A stretch of 64,000 bases of DNA from Charina bottae (GCA_023362775.1 JALMGJ010000003.1:80562855-80626854), one strand, 5' to 3'. Shown: positions 34,926 to 48,400, counted from the stretch's first letter. Made by a program: numbers and translations. The notes: generated by a model not told the origin, from the sequence alone.

Positions 34926-36248
34926 CTGTATTCTGTTTTATAGCAGTTTTTGTTGTTTATTCGTTTAGTCGCTTCCGACTCTTCGTGACTTCATGGACCA
35001 GCCCACGCCAGAGCTTCCTATTGGCCATTACCATACCCAGCTCCCCCACAATTGAGTCCGTCACCTCCAGAATATCATCCATCCATCTTGCCCTTGGTCG
35101 GCCCCTCTTCCTTTTGCCTTCCACTTTCCCTAGCATCAGCTTCTTCTCCAGGGTATCCTGTCTTCTCATTATGTGGCCAGAGTACTTCAGTTTTGCCTTT
35201 AATATTCCCTCAAGTGAGCAGCCTGGCTTTATTTCCTAGAGTATGGACTGGCTTGATCTTCCTGCAGTCCAAGGCACTCAGAATTTTCCTCCAACACCAC
35301 AGTTCAAAAGTATCTATCTTCCTTCACTCAGCCTTCCTTATGGTCCAGCTCTCGCAGCCATAGGTTACTACGGGGAATACCATTGCTTTAACTATGCGGA
35401 CCTTTGTTGTCAGTGTGATGTCTCTGCTCTTAACTATTTTATCAAGATTTGTCATTGCTCTCCTCCCAAGAAGTAGACGTCTTCTGATTTCCTGGCTGCA
35501 GTCAGCGTCTGCAGTAATCTTTGCACCTAGAAATACAAAGTCTGTCACTGCCTCCACTTTTTCTCCCTCTATTTGCCAGTTATCAATCAAGCTGGTTGCC
35601 ATAATCTTGGTTTTTTTGAGGTTTAACTGCAACCCAGTTTTTGCACTTTCTTCTTTCACCTTTGTCATAAGGCTCCTCAGCTCCTCCTCGCTTTCATCCA
35701 TCAAAGTGGTATCATGTGCATATCTGAGACTGTTAATGTTTCTTCCAGCGATTTTAACTCCAGCCTTGGATTCATCAAGCGCAGCACGTTGCATGATGTG
35801 TTCTGCTTACAGGTTGAATAGGTAGGGTGAGAGTATACAACCCTGCCGTACTCCTTTCCCAATCTTAAACCAGTCCGTTGTTCCATGGTCTGTTCTTACA
35901 GTTGCTACTTGGTCATTATACAGATTCCTCAGGAGGCAGACAAGATGACTTGGTATCCTCATACCACCAAGAACTTGCCACAATTTGTTACGATCCACAC
36001 AGTCAAGGGCTTTAGAATAGTCAATAAAACAGAAATAGATGTTTTTCTGAAACTTCCTGGCTTTCTCCATTATCCAGCAGATAATTGGCAATTTGGTCTC
36101 TAGTTCCTCTGCCTTTTCTAAACCCAGCTTGTACATCTGGCAATTCTTGCTCCATGAATTGCTGGAGTCTACCTTGCAAGATCTTGAGCATTACCTTACT
36201 GGCATGTGAAATAAGTGCCACTGTTTGATAGTTTGAACATTCTTTAGC

Positions 36249-36760
36249 CTATGAAGGTTCTCAGTCATCCAGGTGGAATTGTCTGTAGCTTGAATCATGT
36301 CAACTGGATTTCTATTTTCTCAGTGGAAACGTTTCGCTCCTTATCCAAGGAGCTTCTTCAGTCTGAGCAAAGTTAGTAAGGGAATCCTAAATATGTTTCT
36401 AGGTAGCTGTGTGACCTTACACCTGGGGCTAGGTCATGGTTATATTGAGATGTTATTTTAAGTCCTTTTATCATCATCTTCCTCCCTGCTTTGTCTTCTG
36501 TGCCTAGGAAGATTAAGACCATTTCGCAAGCTCAACAGCAGCATGGTGATCTTAACGATCCTCCTTTAGATGATAAAAGGACTTAAAATAACATCTCAAT
36601 ATAACCATGACCTAGCCCCAGGTGTAAGGTCACACAGCTACCTAGAAACATATTTAGGATTCCCTTACTAACTTTGCTCAGACTGAAGAAGCTCCTTGGA
36701 TAAGGAGCGAAACGTTTCCACTGAGAAAATGGAAATCCAGTTGACATGATTCAAGCTACA
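36249..36760 (+). mobile_element. PLE family B fold-back inside BovB
   Basis: Arms 36283-36475 and 36571-36760 are nearly perfect reverse complements. The ~95-bp spacer encodes, on the plus strand, a PLE ORF end (TISQAQQQHGDLNDPPLDDK), matching the PLE ORF at 59212. A perfect 14-bp target duplication GAACATTCTTTAGC (36235-36248, 36761-36774) splits the BovB RT. Both arms carry the hammerhead-like core. Confidence 0.93.
36677..36725 (+). ncRNA. Hammerhead-ribozyme-like motif (PLE family B)
   Basis: CTCAG (36677-36681), A, CTGAAGA (36683-36689), one extra A, GCTCCTT/AAGGAGC stem II with GGAT loop, GAAAC (36709-36713), GTT (36714-36716), then CTGAG (36721-36725), which can pair with CTCAG leaving an internal bulge. 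An inverted copy lies in the other arm; further copies at 24347-24587 and about 59073-59125. Confidence 0.5.
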
Positions 36761-37415
36761 GAACATTCTTTAGCATTTCCCTTTTTTGGTATGGGGATAT
36801 AAGTTGATTTTTTTCCAATCTGATGGCCATTCTTGTGTTTTCCAAATTTGCTGGCATATGGCATGCATCACCTTGACAGCATCACCTTGCAAGATTTTAA
36901 ACAGTTCAGCTGGGATACCATCGTCTCCTGCTGCCTTGTTATTAGCAATGCTTCTTAAGGCCCATTCAACCTCACTCTTCAGCATGTCTGGCTCTAACTC
37001 ACACTATCTAACCACACCATCAAAGCTATCCCCGATATTATTATCCTTCCTATACAGATCTTCTGTATTTTCTTGCCACCTTTTCTTGATCTCTTCTGCT
37101 TCTGTTAGGTCCTTGCCATCTTTGTTTTTGATCATACCCATTTTGCCTGGAATTTACCTCCGATGTTTCTAATTTTCTGGAAGAAGTCTTCAGTCAGCTC
37201 CAGGTCTTGTTTTTACCAATTGTGTAGATGTCCGCCACCTTTGGCTACAAAGGATGTAGTCAATCTGATTTCGGTGTCAACCATCTGGTGAAGTCCATGT
37301 ATAAAGTCGTCTTTTGGGTTGCTGGAAGAGAGTGTTATGCACAGTGAATTGTCTTGGCAAAATTCTATGGAGACAGTTTAAGTAGCTGATTTCAAAATGC
37401 TGTAGATGCACTGGG

Positions 37416-37870
37416 GTCTTTGATGAAACACGATTAAAATTTCAGCAAAGATTGGATTTATAGATGATACGAAGCAATGGTTTACTGAACTCTAGTTTAT
37501 TGAATAAACTACAGTCAGGTGGTTCATATAACATGTAAGCCAAAACCAAACAGGACATATTATCGCTTAACACAATATGCTACAGAATCAAGAACTTCCC
37601 AAACAATATCAAAATACTTCAGCCTCCTTGTTTCTATTTTATCAGTATAATATGCCTTTACTTTTGACTACCATACTTTGTGATCTTTTTTCCAATAAGT
37701 TTACAGCTTTCAAAATATTCTTGGTATGATTCCTCATTTTCATTGCCTCCTAAGTTAAGGATCTGATGACTCAGTAATGAAGCTTGGTTTCGAGAGAGCA
37801 AATTATACACTGTAATTTTATACATATGAATCAGAAAAAAAGGGAAGGGATTCCCCACTTTCTTCTATCC
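37416..37870. other. Intergenic DNA, nothing recognised
   Basis: AT-rich. Contains GTTTATTGAATAAACTACAG (about 37495), resembling GGTTTATTGAACAAACTAC at about 42070, which may be another dispersed repeat. Confidence 0.4.
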
Positions 37871-37878
37871 ATATAGAA

Positions 37879-37993
37879 CACAGTTTTTCAAAGTTGAAAA
37901 CTTTAAGATGTGTGAACTGGGGAACATGCTGTCTGGGGAATTCTGGGAGTTGAAGTCCACCCATCCAAAAGTTGGCAGGTTTGAAAAACACTG
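37879..37993. mobile_element. Small hAT MITE, related to 19295
   Basis: CAGTTTTTCAAAGTTG start and TTTGAAAAACACTG end, internal ACTTTAAGATGTGTGAACTG and GAGTTGAAGTCCACCCATCC as in the 19295 family. Probable duplication ATATAGAA/ATATAGAG. Confidence 0.65.
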
Positions 37994-38573
37994 ATATAGA
38001 GTGTAGTCTGCTCTCAAGTATCTTCAATATGTCTCTAATTTTGGGAACACTGTCCAGCATTCAGCTCTGTGGCAATATTTTGAAATGTGTTCATCTTAAC
38101 TAAGTTTGTAACAATAATAAAGGGGAAATTTCACTATTTCACTTGGTTTTTGCTATTTTTTTAAACAAATGTTCCTATCATATTACTATTGTTTTATCAT
38201 TGAAAGGCACATACTGCAGAGTTGAATTATGAAATAATGGCATTTAAGTCTTGTTAAACTACCAATGCAAAATTAAGTACACAGGCTTTCAGAAGATTTT
38301 AAAGCATGAATTTTGTTTTGTTTGTGGGCTCTTCTTCATAGTTGATTTCTATACTGGCACAGTACAAGATTAATAAATACTGATCTCCTTATTTATGATG
38401 GACCATGTTAAGGAAAGCAGTTGGTGGGTTCCCTTGGCCAGTGTAATGAGGACATGCAGAAAAAAGGGGTTCATACCATGCCTCAGGTCAAGCGAGGGAG
38501 AGCCATTTACTCTTCCTGCTAGCTTTGACTCAATGCCATTACACATAATATCCTCTAAGTATATACTGTAGAT

Positions 38574-38844
38574 CAGAGCTTTCCAAACTGTGTGTCGCGA
38601 CACAAAAGTGTGTTGCCACACACAGTCTGGTGTGTCGCCACACAACCCGGAAGCGCTGATCATCATCAGCGCTTCTGGGTTTTCCCGCGGCGACACACCA
38701 ATGGTGGCGCGCAAAAACCCGAAAGCGGCAGCAGCGCTTCCGGGTTTTTGCGCGCTGCCGCAACAGCGGCACTTCCGGGTTTTCCCGCAGTGACACAGCA
38801 ATGGCGGTTGGTGTGTCGCCGCGGGAAAACTTTGGAAAGCCCTG
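38574..38844. mobile_element. hAT MITE, GAGCTTTCCAAA family, copy 1
   Basis: TIRs CAGAGCTTTCCAAA and TTTGGAAAGCCCTG; duplication CTGTAGAT / CTGTAGCT (one mismatch). The CpG-rich interior has repeated GGAAGCGCTGATCATCATCA and CGACACACC motifs. No transposase. Confidence 0.9.
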
Positions 38845-38852
38845 CTGTAGCT

Positions 38853-39501
38853 TTATTGCAGGAAGTGCCCCAGTGTTCTAAGCAGAAATACTAACTAGCT
38901 TATACATCAGGTTCCTGTTTGTTTTTCAAATCAGGAGGGTATTCCAGTGCTAGATATGTTTTCTAGAGCAAAATTTAACACAAAATTGGCTATGTTGATG
39001 ATGCTTTTCTACCTGAAAGAACTCAAAGCAGTGCACAAAAAACAATAAAAATAATTTGCCAAAAAGCAAGACAATCAAACTGCAACAATTAAAACAGCAG
39101 GTATACATACATACATGCATTAATACCCTTCATGCTTGTTTTCACTAGGACTAAGCAAGAGAAATTATGCCTTCAAGAAACTTTTTTAATGAAAAATGAA
39201 AAAGAAAACATTTACAAAATATAAGGGGAATTGCTGTGTAGGAGAAAGGGATGCTTGGAAAACAAATGAACAAATCTCAGCAAAAGTGAGTGATCAGTAC
39301 AGAACAAAGCTTGTGGAAGTGGTTTGGATATATAAAGAGAATGAATGAGGGTTAAACTGCAAAAGAAATGAATCAGGGAAGAGTGAATGGGTTAAGAGGA
39401 AGGGGAAGATTAAACAAGTTGTGGTTAGAGTTGATGAGATCCTCAAAAAGAGATTGGTGAGAAGTTTAAAGAACAAAAGGCAATGTATGTGGTGATATAT
39501 A
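38853..39501. other. Intergenic DNA, nothing recognised
   Basis: AT-rich, no supported feature. Confidence 0.4.
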
Positions 39502-39509
39502 ATGTAGTG

Positions 39510-39730
39510 CAGGGGTGGGCAACGTCAGGCCCGCGGGGCTCCCGCCTGCAAACCCCGCCCCTTCTGCGTGATTGGCTCCTGCCCACAAACCCCGCCCCCC
39601 AGTGCTTGTGATTGGCTCCCGCCCGCAAACTCTGGCCCCCGGTCTGCGGAAATCCCAGAAACCCCGCCCCCCAGTCCCCGGTTATAAATATCCAAATGGC
39701 CCTTGGCAGAAAAAAGGTTCCCCACCACTG
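39510..39730. mobile_element. hAT MITE, GGGGTGGGCAAC family
   Basis: Starts CAGGGGTGGGCAACG, ends GGTTCCCCACCACTG, with perfect 8-bp duplication ATGTAGTG (39502-39509, 39731-39738). GC-rich with ATTGGCTCCCGCC repeats related to the GGGGTCCCCAACC family. Confidence 0.9.
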
Positions 39731-39738
39731 ATGTAGTG

Positions 39739-40749
39739 GAAACAAGGATGGTTTGCAGAGAAAGAAAATTATGGTGAATGATATGGGTGTGAAGTAATTT
39801 GCTATTTTTATCTAATTCCTTTAATTTCTTTGTCTTACAATTGTTTACTTCTTTTCTCCACTTTGCACAACTTTGCTTACCCGGAAAGGGAATAGCAGCA
39901 GGATGAACATTATGTAACTGTGTAAAATGCAACCATTCTTGTAACACTACCATATCTGTGCTGCAAAAATCTGGATAACCATTAGATAGCAACAAAATAA
40001 CTCATAATGGAATGTTGTGTTCCATCCTTCTTTGTTAGACCCTTAAGCTGTAATAGATGCTGCTATGCCAAATGGGAAATATCAGTGATACCTTTTTCCT
40101 CTTCCTTTACCTTTCTTATAGTCAGCAAAGATCTGATCCCATCCTGTTGCTGGCATTTCCTGAGTTTCTTTCAGTCTTTAAGGTAGCTAACGTGTGGGAA
40201 CATGCTTTATAAATCGTCTGAAAGAAGATGAGTAATCAGTTTTGTTAAATCCTCCCAGCTCATTAGCTCATGTTTGCTAATAGTATGTATGGCTTGCCTA
40301 GGACAGCTGATGACTAGATTTTGGCTCCCCAAGATACTTTTTGCTGTTGCTTCCTTAACTTGTATGAACATTTCACACACTATAATGGGTTAGAGTTAGT
40401 TTAATAAATCTATGCAATAGAAGTAAATGATAATGTGATTTCTTTGGTTTTGATGTGAGGCACTTCTAGACAGCTTTCCCATCACTCAAATTTTATGATT
40501 GCTAGACTGTCATATCAATGTGGCAGAAAGTTTTAGAATTTTCTGTCTCTTTGCTGCCATCTAGCGGTAGTTTGGATCTTTGCAGCCCAGATATGGCAGT
40601 CCTACCAATTGCACAAATTAAACAAAGCTAGACTTGGAACAGGCTGTTCTATTTAAGGCAACTATAGCACTGCAGAAATGAATATATTTACATCACCAAA
40701 GTCTATTGTACTTGCATAACCAATCAGAGCTCAGCCTTTCTGGCTAGTA
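39739..40749. other. Intergenic DNA with a CTCF-like motif
   Basis: No gene seen. CCGCTAGATGGCAGC on the minus strand (about 40552-40566) fits the CTCF core consensus. Confidence 0.4.
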
Positions 40750-40975
40750 GTAAACACTCCCTTGAATTGAATTTGGCTCCTGGCGACCACATAGAGGGAA
40801 ATTATTTGCCATTGCCTTCTGTTGTTTTTGTCATTTTTACAGATTTCCAATCAACTCTATGGTCTTGGAATTTCTGGTGGTGTGCCATCAAAATTCTAAC
40901 CAGGTCCAGCTCTGCCCAACTGTTGAGATCACCCAAGATCAGCTAAATCCTGCCAAAGACATCCTAGCTAGTCAG
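40750..40975 (-). mobile_element. 5S-rRNA-derived SINE, copy 2
   Basis: TTCTGGTGGTGTGCCATC, AATTCTAACCAGGTCCAGCTCTGCCC and GAGATCA follow the reverse of 5S rRNA; the tail side has TTTGCCATTGCCTTCT. Confidence 0.75.
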
Positions 40976-41789
40976 TGCTTGTCCATTGCTAGTGAAAAGT
41001 ACTTACTGCACCTCAGTTTCACACTAAAATCCCTTCCCCCTAAGTATAAGAAAAAGTACAAGGAGATAAACTGCAAAGATTTTGTCTGCTTGCTATGGTG
41101 GTATCTCTCTGCCACTGTACAATAGCAGGAGCTAGGGACTGGCGGACCCAGTGTTGATAAAAATCACCCCATGCAAAATGGCTACGCAAATTGCTCCCAT
41201 TTTTCAAAATCTCATTTGAAAAAGATTTAAAATGGGAGTTCTTGAGATTATAGCAGGAAGAATCCAGAACATAGCATGACAATAAGCATCCAATGAGGCT
41301 CAATGCAGTTTAATTTTCCTATTGCAGTCCTGTCTGGAAAAGGACTTAGTTGCTATGTGAAACTAGCCAATTGTGATTTTTTTTCCTAGTAAAGCGTTCT
41401 AGATTAGCATATTGTGTAAACCCAGCTGTAGAAATGCATTGTACCATTGTATTTAGAGCAAGGCACCATGACTCTTGTGCTTTCTGCATTTCTGGTCTCA
41501 TTGGCTTTGTTCACACAAACGCTAAAAAAGTAATAGTATACCATTCTGACAGCGTTTGTGGATACTCCTTCCTGCAACTGCTAAGCACCAGGATCTGGGT
41601 AGTTCGTAAAGTTAATGCACTGTGTATATTTGTCTAAGGTCCAAAGGTCCATGAGTTCAATTTCCAGTAGAGAGTCTGAACCACAGAGAATAATATCTGA
41701 CTGCTTATATCTGAAGATTCCCAATAAAGATGAAACTGGTAATGCGGTGCCTCCTGGTGGTCACTATAACTGAAAAAGTAAAGACTCTC

Positions 41790-42000
41790 TTGAGCCAAAG
41801 TCAATTCCTTATTTTCTTGGCACTAATACAGAAGTGATTTACCATTTTCTTTTGTTTTTTTTTGTATGTTTGTGTGTGTGTGTGTGTGTGTGTTTTGACC
41901 TCCCAGTCTAACCTGCAGCCCTAAGATTATCTAGCATTTTTTTTTGTCCAACTACTAACCACATCTAACCCTGCTTATCTTTTTGGGGAGTACTTGATGA
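41790..42000 (-). mobile_element. 5S-rRNA-derived SINE, copy 3
   Basis: CCAGTCTAACCTG, AACTACTAACCACATCTAACCC and TGCTTATCTTTTTGGGG resemble reverse 5S rRNA, with a GATTTACCATTTTCTT tail side and a (TG)n run at 41873-41893. Confidence 0.7.
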
Positions 42001-42949
42001 TGACTAGATGTTAGCTCTTGCTCTTCTAATACTAAAATAAAACCAAAGCAAACCACACCAATTTTTAATCATGGTTTATTGAACAAACTACAACTTGCTA
42101 GATTAACAAAGCAGATTTATTCCAGAGAGTGGAACCTTAAGCATTGGTATCATATTATTATATAGTTTCAGTGTGGAAGAGATGATTTGAACATGCAAAG
42201 GAGCTTTAATGAGTTCTAGATAGGATCATGTTTCCCACACAGTCCATATGGACTATAAATAATATTTAAATATTATATATCAAAAGAATAACTTCCTGAT
42301 AGTAAACAGTGTTGAGCACTGGAAAGATTTCCTCTAAAGATAGTGAAATTTCTTTAGTTACATGTTTTAAGCAGAGGCTGATGGACACCTATCAGCAATA
42401 ACTGGTTTTCTTGTATCATCAGGTGGTTAAATTAGATGATTCCTGAGATCCCTGCCACTTCTGTGATTTTACACCTACAATGGAACCAGCATAGACAATG
42501 TTGTTCTATTATGTGTTGTTTTTAAGAATATTCACATTGAAGCAGGCATCTCAGAAATGACAAAGAGATACATTTGGTTATTATGATTCCAAAATGCCAA
42601 GAAAGTAAAATAATAGATATCCTCAATTAACAGTGTAAAGGATCCTTAATGGTAATTAGAAGTATGTTCATATTAGTACTACTGTACATTAGTATTTAAA
42701 AGGACTAGCATTAGCATAAGGAAACAGCATTCATTATTCCTCATGATGGTGTTATTTCAGAGTAAATACAGAGAGGCTTTTCTGTCTTCCCAATAACAAA
42801 TCATTAACATCCAAACTTGCATAACAGTGATGCAACACACAGTGATGGCCTGAGCATGTGGAAGCTTGTTTCACATAGTTGATTTTGAAACAGCATGTTT
42901 GAGAATACCTTGCAGTGCAAGAACAAATAATTCAATACTACATCAAGTA
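42001..42949. other. Intergenic DNA, nothing recognised
   Basis: AT-rich, no supported feature. Confidence 0.4.
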
Positions 42950-43315
42950 AAACTAGACCCTGGAAACCCTAATAATGAAGTAAAGCTTAACTATGAAAAA
43001 AAAGTTATAAGAAATATACAAACAACTCACACAATAGATGTGCTAATCCCACACATGACAGCACCACACCCCCTAATCACCACAAAGAACCCTCTCCTAA
43101 TCTCTTGTAAATGACCCACAGAAGACACACACCCTCTCAGCAGCTATAAACACCAGCAGGAACACACACCCTCCACTTGGGCACAGAGAGAATCTTCTAG
43201 CTGTGCTCCTGTCCTCTGAAGATGCCAGCCACAGCTACTGGCGAAACGTTAGGAACCAAATCTGCCAGAACATGGCCACACAGCCCGGAAAACCCACAAC
43301 AACCATAGAAAGCAA
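42950..43315 (+). mobile_element. PLE family C terminal fragment
   Basis: Non-coding PLE-type terminal sequence (ACACACCCTC repeats, then CTCTGAAGATGCCAGCC...GGCGAAACGTTAGGAAC, ending AACATGGCCACACAGCCC). No RT retained. It carries the best hammerhead-like motif of the window (43212-43254). The left boundary is approximate. Confidence 0.7.
43212..43254 (+). ncRNA. Hammerhead-ribozyme-like motif (PLE family C)
   Basis: TCCT (43212-43215, stem I) is immediately followed by CTGAAGA (43216-43222), one extra T, a GCCAG/CTGGC hairpin (stem II), GAAAC (43243-43247), GTT (43248-43250, cleavage-site position) and AGGA (43251-43254), which pairs with TCCT. All core elements are in order; the extra base after CTGAAGA departs from the consensus. 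ACGT across stem III is self-complementary, which suits a dimeric form. Activity is unproven. Confidence 0.55.
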
Positions 43316-45176
<1,861 letters not shown>

Positions 45177-45204
45177 ACATTTCTTCTCCATCTTTCAAAG
45201 CAAC

Positions 45205-45408
45205 ATGGGACAACATTTCACTAATGAGGAAGGAGAACAAGTTGAGATTGATGTGGCTGAATTGCAGGAATGGTATAAGAAGTTTGTAGTGGAATGTCCA
45301 AGTGGGACTCTCTTCATGCATGAATTCAAACGATTCTTTGGGGTTCATGATAATCAAGAAGCAGCAGATTATGTGGAAAACATGTTCAAAGCTTTCGATA
45401 AGAATGGG
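45205..45408 (+). CDS. GUCA1B: GUCA1B exon 1
   Basis: Residues 1-68, ending AFDKNG in EF-hand 2. Donor AATGGG|GTAAGC, phase 0. The reading frame has the GCAP2 start [11 protein letters not shown]. Confidence 0.96.
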
Positions 45409-48400
45409 GTAAGCACATTAAAACTGACATTAAAAGTTGAAAGCTCACATTCTCCTGGTTTCTAAATGTGGAGTTTCCCTTTTGGCTAGATGTTATTTGT
45501 TAATGCTGCAATTGGACAGCCACTTATCTAGGAGCAAGTCTCATAGATCACAACAAAATATATTTTTGAATGACCATGCAGAAAATGGTGTGTTTCAGAT
45601 AAGAAATGTGATAAGTATGCCAGGAGTTCAGAAGGTCCAGAATGTTGTACAGAAGGGGAACTAATCAGTTCAAGGTTGTATTTATTGTCAGATTCTTACT
45701 TTTCTTCCTATTGATAGATTTTGTCATCATCATCATCTGAATAGCATTGATCAAGACTCTATGAGATGACTTTTGAAATAAATACTTGATTGGTCAAAAT
45801 TCTTCCAATTGCTGACAGTTATGTCCCATAGCATCCAGTCCATTATTTCCAAAATTGGGGGAAAATCTGATGAATTCTACTATAGCATAAGGTGATATTT
45901 GCAGGAGGAAAAAAAGTAGGGATGTCATAACTGGAGAGATTAATGTCATTATAATAATTTATTTTGGTAAGGAAGCAATCGATGCAGGATTCATGCTGAC
46001 ATTTCTGTGTAGTGGAAGAATGGCTTTTTTTTTAATGCAGAGACTGTATTAAATGCATGATTACCTGTTACGCCTGTTATATAAAAAGGCATTTGACTCT
46101 GATCAAAATATATTGCTGTCTTAATGGCTCTGGATCAAATGACCTGCTTTGGGTTAACAGAGAATTAGTTACAAGAAAAACAGTTTCTTGTAATTCCTGC
46201 TAATAAACTGGAATTCTCTCACTGAACTTATTATTTAAGTACAGTGCAAATGCTAAGGGAATTTTAAACAACACCTACACATTCATTTTATAACATTATG
46301 GTAATGTCACAATACTTCATATTACGTTAACTTCATGCACCTATTCTAGTCAGAAAAAGAGTAATAAAACTTAAGTGTACTGAATCTGGCATGTGAATGT
46401 GGTTTAGTCTTTTCTGAGAAATGTGAGTTGCAGTGTCACAATGAGCAAAAAACACATGCAAAAACATTTCTAAAATCAGCCTGTTTAGTTCCAATGCATT
46501 ACAAATAGTCATTTTGAGCCACAGGTTTGCATAGGTTCATATATCAGCCAAAAAGAAGCAGCAAAATATGCATAGGATCACACAGTCCTCAGACATCCCA
46601 TCCCATATGATGTGGACTGGGAGTGCATCTACATGATGGAAAGTGAAGGCACTTGGTTTCAAGTCATTCTAATTATATTCAAACTTACTGTTACCTTTTC
46701 TCTGGAAACATCCGTGGGCTTTGTAATTCTGCCTATAGTTAATAAAAAGTTAACAAACTTTATTACAGGAGGTGATACTACACTTGGTCTTAGCCAATAC
46801 ATACCTATACATACCTTGGAGTGCAATTCCATGCTTCCTTATCCTGGAACGCTCATTTTCTTTACCGGGCAAGTGTTGCACAGCATACCTCATCAGCTCA
46901 TCAGTGTTCCCCCTTTAACAAAAGTTATTTAACATATTTAATCACTCTAGCTCAGCGGTCCCCAACCTTTTTGGCACCAGGGACCAGTCGTGAAAGACAA
47001 TTTTTCCATGGACCGGGGGTGGGGTAGGGTTTGCAGACGGGAGCCCCGTGGCCCACTTCCTAACAGGCCACAGCCCACTAGTGGGCCACAGCCCACAGGT
47101 TGGGGACCCCTGCTCTAGCTGGTTATAAAACTGTGCACACAATCTCTTTAGCCCCATCCTCTGCAGCTTCTTAACCTTGGCTTTTTTTACAGTTAAGTGT
47201 ACTATGCAAACCAGAGCGCAGTGCACTTACTGTCATTTTCAGATTCGGATTCGCTTTGAAGGGAAATGGGATTTTACTTCAGTCAACTTCACTGTCCACC
47301 ACTACATACTACTGTCATATTTTGCATAGAGTGGAAATACATACAAGTTGCACACATAAACTCTTTCTGAAAGAGAGTGTCTTTGCCTGCAGACCATGCC
47401 TCATGTAGTTCGGTTTTTATTCTGAATTTCTTTCCCCATCCGAACAATGAAAAAAAAATCTGAAGATAATGATCAGTTAAATATAATAGTGAGAAAGATC
47501 AGGTGCATGCTTAGACAAACGCAGACCTGGTCCACATATTGCACTGATGTGTATTTATCTATGACTGGCGTGACACTATCCTAGAAGCTAAAACCACATT
47601 ATGACTTAGTCCAATAAGTGAATTCTGCTATCCCCATTTACACTCCTGTATAACATATCTAAATTGAGGAGGCATATTTTGTAAGATAAGGGTACTTGTA
47701 TAGCTGTTTCATTCTGCCTTTTAACAGATTTTATCTATTGGGTTTTGCTTACTTTAGCAATGAGTCCTTGTGCTCTTGATGTCTCCTGACTAGAATTCAA
47801 CCCACATGCTTTCCTCCATGGAGAATGTGCTGAGTGAGTTAGTTAGTTATTAGATTTGTATGCTGCCTTGGGCTGTACAAAATAACACAAAATATCAACA
47901 ATGCTGTGAGGTGGTTGGGCTGAAAGAGGCTAGCCCAAAGTTACCCAATCAACTTTCATTTCTAAAGCTTGTAAAAGTAAAGTTTATACTATATGACTTC
48001 ATGTGGTATGCACTCAATTAACTGTGACTTATTTGACGAACCCTTTCTAACGAAACCATGGCTTAGGCAATGTGTGAATCCCATCTTTAATAAGAACACA
48101 AGTCATTTTTAATGGGCAAATAGCAGTTGCAGAGATCCCAATTCAGATCAAAACTTCAGCAATTCAGGTTAACCATTTTTCCTTGACTTGTTCTGATCAG
48201 ACATATGAATGCTGGTAACTGCTGTGTCCTGGAAGAGAAAGAGGAGCTTTAAATAGCAGTTTCTACTGGGGAAAAAACGTTGCATTGAGAAAAAGTAGTA
48301 ACAACCCATATCTGCCAACAGTAGATTCGAATTCCAAATTGCCCCTCTATCCTTATTATTAGCTATTTTCAAAACTCCGAGAGATCAAATTTGTGGAACT

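Larger units (their letters stand above)
34945..37415 (-). mobile_element. BovB (RTE) LINE, 3' two-thirds, decayed
   Basis: Minus-strand RT fragments typical of BovB: NKAAGDDGIPAELFK (36985-36770), EQELPDVQAGFRKGRGTRDQI and YSKALDCVDRNKLWQVL (36221-35807), then a C-terminal block with QLNLKKTKIMA, FLGAKITADADCSQEIRRR and VTYGCESWTIRKAE (35794-35324). The 3' UTR includes the BovB CGACTCTTCGTGACTTCATGG sequence. Endonuclease-region sequence remains at about 37205-37400, apparently joined after a deletion. Frameshifts and stops mark it dead. A PLE is inserted at 36249-36760. Confidence 0.92.

Noticed and set aside
38370..38894. Pro/Arg-rich open frames duplicated at 61426-61783
   Set aside because: Both are inside copies of the same hAT MITE; similarity is due to transposition, not a gene pair.
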